From an uncultured Lachnospiraceae bacterium (GTDB taxonomy: Bacteria; Bacillota; Clostridia; Lachnospirales; Lachnospiraceae), in NCBI GenBank assembly GCA_944381515.1, contig CALWLM010000035.1, forward strand, positions 1-63,207: a stretch of DNA of 63,207 nt, written 5' to 3'. The notes beneath the pieces were generated by a model. The model was not told the DNA's origin, ran no database searches, and saw only the letters and a program-made list of their open reading frames with translations. Below are positions 52,992 through 61,574 of the stretch, piece after piece. A program made the position numbers and the translations under genes. Each line of letters starts with the position of its first letter. Positions within the stretch are counted from its first letter, which is position 1.

Positions 52992-53575
52992 CGCAGGAAA
53001 AGCTGGGACAGGAAAGTATGGAACCGGAAAATATAGAACAGGAAAGCATGGAGCAGAAGGGAATGAAAGAGGATGCCTCCCGGCAGATAGAGGCAGACGA
53101 CCTTGCCGGGCTTGTCCGGGAAGCGCTCGTTATACCGGCGGGCGATCTGCGCAGCTATTCACCGCTGACGTTAGCTTTTCTGGGAGATGCCGTCTATGAG
53201 CTGATTGTGCGCACTATGGTGGTGGCCCGGCACAATGCCTCTCCCAATCGGCTGAACCGGGAGAGAAGCGCCCTCTCCCGGGCATCGGCTCAGGCTCAGA
53301 TGATCCGCGATCTGTCGGACCGGCTGACGCAGGAGGAGGCGGCAATCTACCGCAGAGGCCGCAACGCCCATTCTGTCACCAAGGCCAAGAACGCCACAGT
53401 GGCGGATTATCGGGCGGCTACCGGTTTTGAGGCTCTGATGGGATATCTGTATCTGAAGGGAGATATCCGGCGGGTGATCGAGCTGGTGCGGGAGGGCCTT
53501 GCCGCCCAGAAGGAGCAGAGGAATTTGCAGCACAAAGAAACACGCAGGGAGGAGCAGGAAGAACAGGGAAAATGA
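52976..53575 (+). CDS. mrnC: Mini-ribonuclease 3
   Basis: 199 residues. The RNase III catalytic domain (about 55-180) lacks a dsRNA-binding domain, as in Mini-III that matures 23S rRNA. SPLTLAFLGDAVYELIVRT is the signature, with the catalytic acid in GDAVYE. RGRNAHSVTKAKNATVADYRAATGFEALMGYLYL contains the second acidic site (shown as ATGFEALMGYL). The N-terminal 40 residues are an extension of pentapeptide repeats encoded by a 15-base tandem repeat. The gene overlaps cysS and is overlapped by rlmB, the common order in Firmicutes. Confidence 0.94.
   Translation: MEESMTQEKLGQESMEPENIEQESMEQKGMKEDASRQIEADDLAGLVREALVIPAGDLRSYSPLTLAFLGDAVYELIVRTMVVARHNASPNRLNRERSALSRASAQAQMIRDLSDRLTQEEAAIYRRGRNAHSVTKAKNATVADYRAATGFEALMGYLYLKGDIRRVIELVREGLAAQKEQRNLQHKETRREEQEEQGK
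52991..53065 (+). repeat. 15-base tandem repeat (five copies) at the cysS/mrnC junction
   Basis: Units at 52991, 53006, 53021, 53036 and 53051 vary around GAACAGGAAAGCATG and encode [20 protein letters not shown] and EQKGM. The array starts at the last base of the cysS stop codon. Confidence 0.88.
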
Positions 53576-54315
53576 GATACGAGGAATTTACAATAGAGGG
53601 AAGAAATGCGGTACTGGAGGCGTTCCGCTCCGGCCGGCCCATCGACCGGGTGTTTATTCTGGACGGATGCAAGGATGGACCGATTCAGACGATATTAAAG
53701 GAAGCCAGGAAACGGGAAGTCCTGATAAATTTTGTAAAGAAGGAAAGGCTGGATCAGCTGTCGGAGACCGGCAAGCATCAGGGGGTGGTTGCCCAGGCGG
53801 CCGCCTATGAGTATGCACAGGTGGAGGACATGCTGGAGGCGGCCAGGGCGAAGGGGGAAGACCCTTTCCTGTTTCTTCTGGACGGGATTGAGGACCCTCA
53901 CAATTTGGGGGCAATTATCCGTACGGCCAATCTGGCCGGAGCTCACGGAGTCATTATTCCGAAGCGCCGGGCTGTGGGGCTGACTGCGGTGGTAGCCAAA
54001 ACCTCTGCCGGGGCTTTGAATTATACGCCGGTGGCCAGAGTTACCAACCTGTCCGCTGAGATTGAGGAGCTGAAGAAAAAAGGGCTGTGGTTTGTCTGCG
54101 CCGCTATGGATGGAGACGTGATGTATCGCTGCAATCTAAAGGGTCCGATTGGCCTGGTGATTGGCAGCGAAGGAGATGGGGTCAGCCGTCTGGTCCGTGA
54201 AAAATGCGATATGACGGCTTCTATTCCCATGAAGGGAGACATCGATTCGCTGAACGCCTCGGTGGCGGCCGGCGTTCTGGCCTATGAAGTAGTCCGGCAG
54301 CGAATGATGGGCTAA
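53572..54315 (+). CDS. rlmB: 23S rRNA (guanosine-2'-O-)-methyltransferase RlmB
   Basis: 247 residues of the SpoU (SPOUT) family. The N-terminal substrate-binding domain (about 1-78, YEEFTIEGRNAVLEAFRSG) precedes the knotted catalytic domain with DPHNLGAIIRTANLAGAHGV, LVIGSEGDGVSRLV and IPMKGDIDSLNASVAAGVLAYE. It methylates G2251 of 23S rRNA (Escherichia coli numbering). Its start overlaps the mrnC stop by four bases. It is the last well-conserved gene of the Cys T-box operon. Confidence 0.94.
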   Translation: MRYEEFTIEGRNAVLEAFRSGRPIDRVFILDGCKDGPIQTILKEARKREVLINFVKKERLDQLSETGKHQGVVAQAAAYEYAQVEDMLEAARAKGEDPFLFLLDGIEDPHNLGAIIRTANLAGAHGVIIPKRRAVGLTAVVAKTSAGALNYTPVARVTNLSAEIEELKKKGLWFVCAAMDGDVMYRCNLKGPIGLVIGSEGDGVSRLVREKCDMTASIPMKGDIDSLNASVAAGVLAYEVVRQRMMG

Positions 54316-54366
54316 AGGCTGCCGCGCCGGCAGAACACATATCCGATGGGATGGAGTTTGAGGAAA

Positions 54367-54615
54367 ATGGAAATCAAAAAGCTGGATCTGGCAGAAGCCA
54401 GACAGGTCTGTGATGAGCATATGATGTATGATTTTCCCGATAATGAGCGCAAGCCCTTTTCTTCCATCGAAGGGATGGCGCGGAAGGGATGGTACCGCTG
54501 CCTGGGGTTTTATGAGGAGGAGAGGCTTGCGGCCTATGCCTTCCGGATATTCGCGGACGATATTATGGATACCGGCAATGGGTGCGGTATGGGGCGGAAA
54601 GGCAGGATAGAATGA
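54367..54615 (+). pseudogene. Truncated GNAT-like acetyltransferase remnant
   Basis: 82 residues. MEIKKLDLAEARQVCDEHMM, the DFPDNERKP segment, then GMARKGWYRCLGFYEEERLAAYAF matches the N-terminal third of a GNAT acyltransferase, including the YxCxGxY-type strand before the acetyl-CoA site. The sequence then changes to an unrelated tail and stops; the acetyl-CoA-binding loop is missing. Its TGA overlaps the start of the YkgJ gene (ATGA), so it may persist as a translated upstream frame. It may instead be a small protein of another kind. Confidence 0.55.
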
Positions 54616-55292
54616 GAAGGGAAGTGGATGTGCGGGAGCTTCAAAGGCTCTATGGGGCGGAGGATATGGTGCGGGCTGACTGCGGCGGCTGTGCAGGCTG
54701 TCACAGCTGCTGTCAGGGGATGGGAGATTCCATAGGACTTGATCCCTGGGATGTCTGGAATTTGTGCCGGGGCACGGGCCGGAGTCTGGAGGAGCTGATA
54801 AACGGCGGTTATGCAGAGCTTGGCCTGGACGATGGACTGGTTCTGCCTCATCTGCGAATGAGGAGGAGGCAGGACGGACAAGAGGCCTGCGGTTTTTTGA
54901 GCGAGGAGGGCCGCTGTCTGGTGCATCCTTTCCGGCCGGGAATCTGCCGCCTGTTTCCGTTGGGCAGATATTATGAAAATGGTGATTTTCGATATTATTT
55001 GCAGATGAATCAGTGTCCCAAACCGGTCAAGGCTAAGGTACGGGTGCGTAAATGGCTGGAGATCGAGGAGCTGGAACGCTATGAGCAATTTGTTCGCGAC
55101 TGGCACAGTCTGCTGACCCGGTGCAGGCAAGGGGCCGGCCGGTGCGGGGAGGAGGCCAGGAAGAAGGCGAGTCTGTTGCTTCTCAGAATATTCTATCTGG
55201 CCTCATATGAAACAGAGGCGGATTTTTACGGACAGTTTGAGGCAAGAAAGCAGAGCGCCGGTTCTGTTTTGGCCGGACTTTTCGTAGAATAG
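54612..55292 (+). CDS. YkgJ-family cysteine-cluster protein
   Basis: 226 residues. DCGGCAGCHSCCQGMGDSIGL supplies the Cys-rich N-terminal cluster (here Cys-x2-Cys-x2-Cys-x2-CC), and CGFLSEEGRCLVHPFRPGICRLFPLG the second cysteine group. This is the YkgJ / zinc- or iron-chelating domain family (PF03692). Metal binding is inferred; the substrate is unknown. The start at 54612 is supported by AAAGGCAGG and by overlap with the truncated GNAT frame. Confidence 0.85.
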   Translation: MRREVDVRELQRLYGAEDMVRADCGGCAGCHSCCQGMGDSIGLDPWDVWNLCRGTGRSLEELINGGYAELGLDDGLVLPHLRMRRRQDGQEACGFLSEEGRCLVHPFRPGICRLFPLGRYYENGDFRYYLQMNQCPKPVKAKVRVRKWLEIEELERYEQFVRDWHSLLTRCRQGAGRCGEEARKKASLLLLRIFYLASYETEADFYGQFEARKQSAGSVLAGLFVE

Positions 55293-55320
55293 AACCAAGG
55301 ATGAGTCGGCGGGGACCGGT

Positions 55321-56769
55321 ATGTCTTTGGTGCTTGGGGGCCTTCGGGCTGTTTTGGATTGGTTTGATAAAATATTGTGGGATTGGCCCTGCATGCTGAT
55401 TTTTTTTCTGGCTGCGGGGCTTTATTTTTCCTGGGGGACGGGCTGGTTTCAGCTGCGCAGGGCCGGCTGGTGGCTGCGCTATACCTGGGCCCAGCTGTTT
55501 GGCCGGGGAGGAGAGCGGCGCAGAGGCGAAAGCGCCGGAATCTCCCAGAGGCAGTCTATCTGCACGGCTCTGGCGGCTACCGTAGGAACCGGCAATATTG
55601 TGGGAGTGGCGACGGCCATCACGGCGGGAGGGCCGGGAGCAGTCTTTTGGATGTGGGTAAGTTCTGTGCTGGGAATGATGACAGGCTTTGCGGAGAAGAC
55701 GCTGGGAATCCTGTATCGGGGGAAGGACCGGGAGGGGCGTTATGCGGGAGGCCCCATGGCCTATATGGAAAAGGGACTCCACGCCAGGTGGCTGGCAGTC
55801 TGTTTTGCCTTTCTGTGCATGGCGGCTTCCTTTGGCGTGGGCAATGTGGCGCAGATTCATTCCATGGCCGGCAGTCTGGAGGAGGCCTTTGGTATTCCCG
55901 GCTGGATCACCGGCGTGGCTGCGGCCTTTGTAGTGGGCGTGGTGCTGTTAGGCGGTATCCGGCGGATCAGCGCTCTGGCAGAGAGGCTGGTGCCCTTCAT
56001 GGTTTTTCTCTATATGGGAGGGGCGGCGGTGGTTCTGTTTTTCCGGGCGGAACAGATACCGGAGGCCTTTGCCCTGATTTTTCGGGAGGCCTTTCGCCTG
56101 CCCTCGGCCGTGGGAGGAGCTGCCGGTTATGGAGTTGCCAGAGCTATGCGCGTTGGAGTTGCCAGAGGAGTATTTACCAACGAGGCAGGGCTGGGAGCTT
56201 CCGTGTTTGCCCACAGTGCGGCGGATACAAAGGAGCCGGCCGAACAGGGAATGTGGGGAATCTTTGAGGTATTTGCCGACACCATTGTGGTCTGTACGGT
56301 GACGGCTCTGGTAATCCTGACCACAGCGGCGGCGGACCCGCAGAGTCTGGCGGGGCTGGATGGAGCGGCCCTGACCATGCGCTGTTTTGCGATGATACTG
56401 CCCTGGGGCGACCAGCTGATCGCTCTGTGTCTGGCCCTCTTTGCCTTTGGCAGCCTGGTGGGGTGGTCCTACTACGGAGAAAGAGCCACAGAATATCTGT
56501 TTGGCGAGGGCGCTGTGCTTCTCTACAAGATGGCCTATGTCTTTGTTGTAAGCCTGGGGTCCGTGGCCTCCCTTGGCCTGGTGTGGGAGCTGGCCGACGT
56601 CTGCAACGGGCTGATGGCTATTCCCAATCTGACGGCTCTGTTTCTTCTGTCCCGCCAGGTCTTTGCAGAGCAGCGGGATTATGAGAAACGCTATAAAAGT
56701 CGTTATGGAAGCCGCCATAAAAGGCGGTCAGCTCCCAAACAGGACAGCTTTAAAACAGAATCGTTTTAA
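55321..56769 (+). CDS. Sodium/alanine symporter, AGCS family
   Basis: 482 residues with about ten membrane helices. FTNEAGLGASVFAH is the family signature, with TVGTGNIVGVATAI and GGPGAVFWMWVSS near the N-terminus. It imports alanine or glycine with sodium. The C-terminus is basic and encoded partly by a 12-base repeat (RYKS, RYGS, RHKR). The ribosome site is weak. It starts 29 bases after the YkgJ stop and may share its transcript. Confidence 0.93.
   Translation: MSLVLGGLRAVLDWFDKILWDWPCMLIFFLAAGLYFSWGTGWFQLRRAGWWLRYTWAQLFGRGGERRRGESAGISQRQSICTALAATVGTGNIVGVATAITAGGPGAVFWMWVSSVLGMMTGFAEKTLGILYRGKDREGRYAGGPMAYMEKGLHARWLAVCFAFLCMAASFGVGNVAQIHSMAGSLEEAFGIPGWITGVAAAFVVGVVLLGGIRRISALAERLVPFMVFLYMGGAAVVLFFRAEQIPEAFALIFREAFRLPSAVGGAAGYGVARAMRVGVARGVFTNEAGLGASVFAHSAADTKEPAEQGMWGIFEVFADTIVVCTVTALVILTTAAADPQSLAGLDGAALTMRCFAMILPWGDQLIALCLALFAFGSLVGWSYYGERATEYLFGEGAVLLYKMAYVFVVSLGSVASLGLVWELADVCNGLMAIPNLTALFLLSRQVFAEQRDYEKRYKSRYGSRHKRRSAPKQDSFKTESF
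56689..56724 (+). repeat. 12-base in-frame repeat near the end of the AGCS gene
   Basis: CGCTATAAAAGT, CGTTATGGAAGC and CGCCATAAAAGG lie back to back and encode RYKS, RYGS and RHKR. Confidence 0.7.
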
Positions 56770-56860
56770 AATCGGCTAAAGGGGGACAGACAGCCAGAGC
56801 CCTTTTGTGTTATACTGGTGTAGAAGTCCCAGACAGCTGGCAGACAGGAGGAGAAGGCAA

Positions 56861-57802
56861 ATGAAGATACTGAATTTTGGATCCTTGGGGATTGACTATG
56901 TCTTTTCGGTGGAGCATTTTGTGAGGCCGGGGGAGACGCTGCTTGCCAAGGAGAGGCAGATTTATTGCGGAGGTAAAGGGCTCAATCAGTCTATTGCTCT
57001 GGCGAAGGCGGGGGCCATGGTGTTTCAGGCGGGAGCGATTGGAAGCGACGGGGAATTCCTGCTGGATACGCTGAGGTCCTGCGGCGTAAATGTGGATTTG
57101 GTTCGCTGCCTGGAGGAAGTGGGGACGCAGAATGCGCTGATCCAGGTAAATGGCGAGGGGCAGAACTGCATCCTGCTTTACGGCGGAGCCAATCAGGCGC
57201 TGACACAGGAAATGGTGGACAGCGCTTTTGCAGGTTTTGAGAAGGGAGACTATCTGGTGCTCCAAAACGAGGTGAATCTGGCAGATCAGATGATCCGTGC
57301 AGGCCATCAGAAGGGAATGCGGGTGATTCTGAATCCTTCGCCTTTAAACGAGGCCATCGACAGGCTGCCCCTGGAGCTGGTGGATATGTTTATTTTGAAT
57401 GAAGTGGAGGGGGAAGGGCTCTCCCATACGGCGGATAAGGAGAGGATGATCTTCGCCCTTCGGGAACGTTTCCCCCGGGCGGCCATTGTGCTGACCCTGG
57501 GCGGGGATGGCTCGGTCTATCTGGAGGCGGGACAAAGCGAGCCTGTTTATCAGAGGGCCTATCGTGTAAAGGCTGTGGATACCACGGCGGCGGGGGATAC
57601 CTTCACCGGATATCTGGTGGCGGGACTTGCGCGGGGGCTGGCCCCTGCGGCTGCCATGGAAAGGGCCAGCGCCGCCGCGGCGATCTCGGTGACACGAAAG
57701 GGAGCGGCGCCGTCGATTCCAAATGAGGAAGAGGTCAGCGCCTTTTTGCAAAGGATCGGCGCAGAGACCATCCATGATGAAAGCCAGGAAAAATTTCATT
57801 AA
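56861..57802 (+). CDS. PfkB-family sugar kinase, ribokinase-like
   Basis: 313 residues. The N-terminal NFGSLGIDYVF and GGKGLNQSIALAKAG (sugar-binding diglycine) and the C-terminal DTTAAGDTFTGYLVAGLARG (catalytic Asp and anion hole) define the PfkB family. Overall it is closest to ribokinase, which makes ribose-5-phosphate; nucleoside or other pentose kinases remain possible. AGGAGG lies before the ATG at 56861; a longer frame from 56807 lacks one. It heads the cluster with the ECF transporter, PHP phosphoesterase and RpiR regulator. Confidence 0.9.
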   Translation: MKILNFGSLGIDYVFSVEHFVRPGETLLAKERQIYCGGKGLNQSIALAKAGAMVFQAGAIGSDGEFLLDTLRSCGVNVDLVRCLEEVGTQNALIQVNGEGQNCILLYGGANQALTQEMVDSAFAGFEKGDYLVLQNEVNLADQMIRAGHQKGMRVILNPSPLNEAIDRLPLELVDMFILNEVEGEGLSHTADKERMIFALRERFPRAAIVLTLGGDGSVYLEAGQSEPVYQRAYRVKAVDTTAAGDTFTGYLVAGLARGLAPAAAMERASAAAAISVTRKGAAPSIPNEEEVSAFLQRIGAETIHDESQEKFH

Positions 57803-57872
57803 AAACAAGAAAGAAAATTAATTTTCATTTTACACAGATATGATGAAAAGCTGATCTTTCGGATGCTAGAAT

Positions 57873-57911
57873 ATGCCTGCAGGCGGGAAAAACCGTTCTG
57901 CGGGCATTTTC
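57873..57911 (+). terminator. Terminator between the sugar kinase and the ECF genes
   Basis: ATGCCTGCAG and CTGCGGGCAT pair with a bulge around an A-rich loop, followed by TTTCCTTTT. It separates the kinase from the transporter genes or attenuates them. Confidence 0.7.
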
Positions 57912-57957
57912 CTTTTGTGGGAAACCTGGTTTATATCTATTATGGAGGATAATTGAG

Positions 57958-58806
57958 ATGGAAATGACAAAAAAAGAGACGGCGACGCAGTCTCAGAAGC
58001 TGATGGTATTTGTGCTGACGATGGCCCTGTATGGCCTGGCTACTTTGTTTACGGAGCTGATTCCCAGCTTTCAGGCGGGAATTGTGGAGTTTTCAGTGGA
58101 ATATTTTCTGTTTATCCCGCTGACCCTGGCGATCCTTTTTGATCCGATGTCGGCGGCTTTGGGAGCAGCCACCGGCGAGCTGGTTTTCAGTGAAATTATG
58201 CTGGGACAGTTTGGAGGCTTGGGGGAGCTGGAAAAATTTCTGACGGTGACAATCGGCGTCTATGTGGCGGGCCGGATGGTAAAAAATCCTGCAAACCGCG
58301 CCATGGTGGGTATAGCTGCCATTACCGGCACGGGCCTGCAGCTCTTTTTGGGAATGCTGGTGGATATTATGAAGGTGCAGTTTGCCGTTGAGGATTTTGA
58401 GGCGGTGGCAGGTCTTCCTGAGAGTGTCTTCGCCACAGAGGGGTTTGCCTTCCTCAACGATCTGCTGTTTTCCGGCATTCTGTTCTGCATGCTGCCGACC
58501 CTCTTTTTGGTGCCCCGCCTGTACGGCAAGATCGAGCCTCTTTTGGGTATGCGTCCCCGTACGGAGCAGACTTTCCTGGGCGGCATCAATCTGAAGGTGG
58601 TTCTGGGATGTCTTGCAGCCTTTGCGGTGGCGGCTGGAGCGGAACTGCTGGCTACCAGCGGAATGCCCTTAATTGAGTGGGAGGCAGACTGGGCTGAGAG
58701 CGGCACGGCTCTGGCTGTTGGCATTGTTGCTGCGGCAGCCCTCAGCGTGATTATGCTGCTGGTGATTAAGAAAAGAGCGGAGAAACCGGAGAGGGTTTCG
58801 GCATGA
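57958..58806 (+). CDS. ECF transporter substrate-binding (S) component, substrate unknown
   Basis: 282 residues with six or seven hydrophobic segments (about 15-38, 45-65, 70-85, 92-110, 120-140, 172-195, 218-240, 258-278). A hydrophilic insertion at about 145-170 precedes the fifth segment. The region AILFDPMSAALGAATGELVF resembles ECF S components, and it is followed directly by the ATPase and T genes, which settles the general role. It does not match the riboflavin, biotin, thiamine, folate or queuosine S families that I know. The start overlaps nothing; ATGGAGGATAATTGAG lies upstream. The stop overlaps the ATPase start. Confidence 0.78.
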   Translation: MEMTKKETATQSQKLMVFVLTMALYGLATLFTELIPSFQAGIVEFSVEYFLFIPLTLAILFDPMSAALGAATGELVFSEIMLGQFGGLGELEKFLTVTIGVYVAGRMVKNPANRAMVGIAAITGTGLQLFLGMLVDIMKVQFAVEDFEAVAGLPESVFATEGFAFLNDLLFSGILFCMLPTLFLVPRLYGKIEPLLGMRPRTEQTFLGGINLKVVLGCLAAFAVAAGAELLATSGMPLIEWEADWAESGTALAVGIVAAAALSVIMLLVIKKRAEKPERVSA

Positions 58807-60545
58807 ATATTATCGAGGTACAGAACCTGACCTATTCTTATCCGGGAGCAGAGGAGCCTGTTCTTCAAAATCTGTCTCTGGAAATTGAGAAGGGAGATTT
58901 TGTGGCCATTGTCGGCAACAACGGCTGCGGCAAATCCACTCTCTGCAAAACCTTCAACGGACTGATTCCTCATTTTATCACGGGAGATTTTGAGGGAAAG
59001 GTGACGGTGGACGGGCTGGATACAAGAAAGGCGGATGTGGGAACCCTGGCCAGCCGGGCCGGATATGTGTATCAGGATTTTGAGAATCAGATCGTCCGTC
59101 CCACGGTGCTGGACGATGCATCCTATGCGTGTATGAATTATGCCATGGAGGATTACCGGGAGAGAGGGCGCGAAGCCCTTTCTCTCTGTGGTCTGGAGGG
59201 GCGGGAGGATGATTATATCTGGCAGCTCTCCGGCGGGCAGACCCACCTGCTGGCGTTGGCCGGCGCCGTATCCCTGCGGCCGGAGGTACTGATTTTGGAC
59301 GAACCCATAGCGCAGCTGGACCCGGGACATGCGGACCGGATCTATGGAGTTCTTCGGGAGCTCAATGAAAAGTACGGCAAAACCATTATCGTCATCGAGC
59401 ATCACACGGAGTATATAGCGGATTATTGCCGTCATGTGGTCCTGATGAAGGACGGGAAGGTCCGCTGGAAGCTGCCGGCCAGAGAGGCCCTTTCCCGGGT
59501 GGACGAGTTAAGGGAGTGCAATATCTTTCCCCCTCAGGTGACGGCGGCGGCGCGGAAGCTGCTTGAAAAAGGCGTCAGTCTTCCAGACGGACCTTTTCCC
59601 ACCACAGTGGAGGAAGGCCGCCGGTATTTTGCCGGTCTGTCCTGGAATGGAGAAGCTTCGGTCTTTCAGAAGAAGGAGGAAGACGGACGGAGCCATGAGC
59701 AAAAGCCGGCCGCTGTGGAGTTTCGCGATGTTACCATGTCCTTTCGTTCGGTGAAGGGGGAGGACCGGATCGTCTTTGACGGATTGAATCTGAAGGTGAA
59801 CCGGGGAGAGAAAATCGCGCTGATCGGCTCCAACGGGGCTGGCAAATCCACGTTAATGAAGCTGATGGTGGGGCTTTTAAAGCCGTTAAAGGGTGATATC
59901 TGGCTGGACGGAGAGAATATCCGAAGAAAAAAGACGGAGAGTCTGTCCCAGAAAATATCCCTGGTTTTTCAGAATCCGGAGGAAATGTTTATCAAGGACA
60001 GCATAGAAGCGGATATCGCCTTTGCCATGCAGGCGCGGGGTGTGGCCCACTGGCAGGAGAGGACAGAGCAGCTGCTGAGACAGTTTCGGCTCACCGGCTT
60101 GAAGAACCGGGATGGAAGGCTTTTGTCCGGCGGACAGATGCGCCGGGCCAGCCTTGCTATTGGCATCGCCCTGAATCCTGGCATCCTTTTGCTGGATGAG
60201 CCTACGGCCAATCTGGATATGGCCACCCGCCGGGAAATCATGGAGGCGCTGGAGGCCATGAAGGATATTACGGAGACCGTGATGATTGCCACCCACGATA
60301 TGCAGCTGGTCTGCGAGTGGGCGCAGAGAATTGTGGTTTTGTACCAGGGCCGTGTGGTGGCGGATGGAAGCCGCGATGAAATATTTGGAAACGAAGAGAT
60401 TACCCGGCTGGTGGGAATTCGTTCTCCGGAAATTTTTGCGATGGGGCGGGCGCTTGACGACAGGGCCTATTGCTATACGGTGGATGAATTTGCCGCAGCT
60501 TTTGCAGGGGGTACAAAAGAGTCTGGGAAGGTCGTTGGGAGGTAA
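58803..60545 (+). CDS. ECF transporter fused double ATPase (A and A')
   Basis: 580 residues with two complete ABC domains. NBD1 (about 1-240) has GNNGCGKST and LSGGQ followed by LILDEPIAQLDPG. NBD2 (about 300-560) has GSNGAGKST, LLSGGQMRRA and LLLDEPTANLD. The fused form replaces separate EcfA1 and EcfA2. It powers uptake through the S and T components in the same operon. Overlap with the S gene (ATGA) and a five-base gap before ecfT show tight coupling. Confidence 0.94.
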   Translation: MNIIEVQNLTYSYPGAEEPVLQNLSLEIEKGDFVAIVGNNGCGKSTLCKTFNGLIPHFITGDFEGKVTVDGLDTRKADVGTLASRAGYVYQDFENQIVRPTVLDDASYACMNYAMEDYRERGREALSLCGLEGREDDYIWQLSGGQTHLLALAGAVSLRPEVLILDEPIAQLDPGHADRIYGVLRELNEKYGKTIIVIEHHTEYIADYCRHVVLMKDGKVRWKLPAREALSRVDELRECNIFPPQVTAAARKLLEKGVSLPDGPFPTTVEEGRRYFAGLSWNGEASVFQKKEEDGRSHEQKPAAVEFRDVTMSFRSVKGEDRIVFDGLNLKVNRGEKIALIGSNGAGKSTLMKLMVGLLKPLKGDIWLDGENIRRKKTESLSQKISLVFQNPEEMFIKDSIEADIAFAMQARGVAHWQERTEQLLRQFRLTGLKNRDGRLLSGGQMRRASLAIGIALNPGILLLDEPTANLDMATRREIMEALEAMKDITETVMIATHDMQLVCEWAQRIVVLYQGRVVADGSRDEIFGNEEITRLVGIRSPEIFAMGRALDDRAYCYTVDEFAAAFAGGTKESGKVVGR

Positions 60546-60549
60546 GAAA

Positions 60550-61389
60550 ATGGAGATGAAGGTAAAAAAGAAACTGTCGGAAAATATTCTCGACAAGTTT
60601 ACCATTGATTTTCTGCGCAGCCAGGTGCTGAAAAACGCTTATGGGAACGATGACACGGTGATTGCCAGGCTGGATCCCCGTATCCTGATCGTCTGGTATC
60701 TGTTCCTGGGACTGATTCCCTGGTTCGTAAACGACGTATTTTTTCTGATGGGCTGCTTTCTGCTGGTGGTGGTGACCACGATGCTGGCCCGGGTGGCGGG
60801 GCTGGTGCTGTTTCTCTTTGGCATAGGCGTCTTTTCCCAGACCGGGTATCTGTTCATAGCGACGCTGCTGTTTGGCGGAGATGCGTCGGCCATTGCTCCT
60901 CTTTTGACGCTGACCTTAAAGGTGGCCTGCTGCTCTCTTGCGTCCATCACCGTTTTTTCTGGTTTGGACCCGGATCGTCTGTCCAATGGACTGATGTGGT
61001 TTGGATGTCCTGAGCGCCTGTCCTTCTCCATTTCCTATGCCTATCGGATTCTGCCTATGCTGATGGAGGAGTTTCAGAATATTCTGCTTTCCTTCCGGCT
61101 GCGGGGCAATCCGCCCCAGGCTCAGACTTTCCGGGGCAAGGTTAAATATCTGGCCTACCAGGTAAAGACGATTATGCACGCTTTTTATCCGCTGATGCTC
61201 AATACGGCCAAGAGGTCGCGCACGACGGTGGAAGCGCTGGAGATCAAGGGATACCGTCTGGCAGCCACAGACAAAAGAGTTAAAAAAATGCGTCTTGCCT
61301 CCCTGAAGGTAACCTGGGATGACCTGATGTTTTTGGCGGTTTCCTTTCTGTGGATTTCCCTGTCGATCCTGATATCCACAATTTTTTGA
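60550..61389 (+). CDS. ecfT: ECF transporter transmembrane (T) component
   Basis: 279 residues with five or six membrane helices. It carries a long cytosolic region with the two coupling helices expected in EcfT: SFRLRG (about 185) and ALEIKGYRL (about 232), variants of the Ala-Arg-Gly motifs that grip the ATPases. GGAGG lies eight bases before the ATG at 60550. It joins the S component and the double ATPase. The stop codon overlaps a 17-base tandem repeat. Confidence 0.92.
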   Translation: MEMKVKKKLSENILDKFTIDFLRSQVLKNAYGNDDTVIARLDPRILIVWYLFLGLIPWFVNDVFFLMGCFLLVVVTTMLARVAGLVLFLFGIGVFSQTGYLFIATLLFGGDASAIAPLLTLTLKVACCSLASITVFSGLDPDRLSNGLMWFGCPERLSFSISYAYRILPMLMEEFQNILLSFRLRGNPPQAQTFRGKVKYLAYQVKTIMHAFYPLMLNTAKRSRTTVEALEIKGYRLAATDKRVKKMRLASLKVTWDDLMFLAVSFLWISLSILISTIF

Positions 61390-61455
61390 TATCGGCAATC
61401 CTTTGGTATTCATAATCCTTTGATATTCACAGTCCTTTGATATTCGCAGCCCTTT
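61388..61455 (+). repeat. 17-base tandem repeat (four copies) across the ecfT stop codon
   Basis: Units at 61388, 61405, 61422 and 61439 vary around GATATTCACAGTCCTTT. The first begins inside the TGA stop (61387-61389). No spacers lie between copies. Confidence 0.92.
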
Positions 61456-61490
61456 GAAGGATGGGGGAAGTCATGGTATGATGAAAGAAG

Positions 61491-61574
61491 ATGTTTTTGA
61501 ACCATATATCAGAAATGGGAAAGACAGAAATGGAAAAGAGCGAAATGGAAAAGATAGAAGCAGAAAAGATATAA
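61491..61574 (+). CDS. Possible 27-residue peptide made of pentapeptide repeats
   Basis: An ATG at 61491 opens a frame that runs through the 15-base repeats and ends at TAA (61572-61574). The C-terminal part reads EMGKT, EMEKS, EMEKI, EAEKI. The sequence before it (GAAAGAAG) is a weak ribosome site at best. It could be a real small peptide, a translational leader for the PHP gene, or only a by-product of repeat amplification. Confidence 0.25.
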   Translation: MFLNHISEMGKTEMEKSEMEKIEAEKI

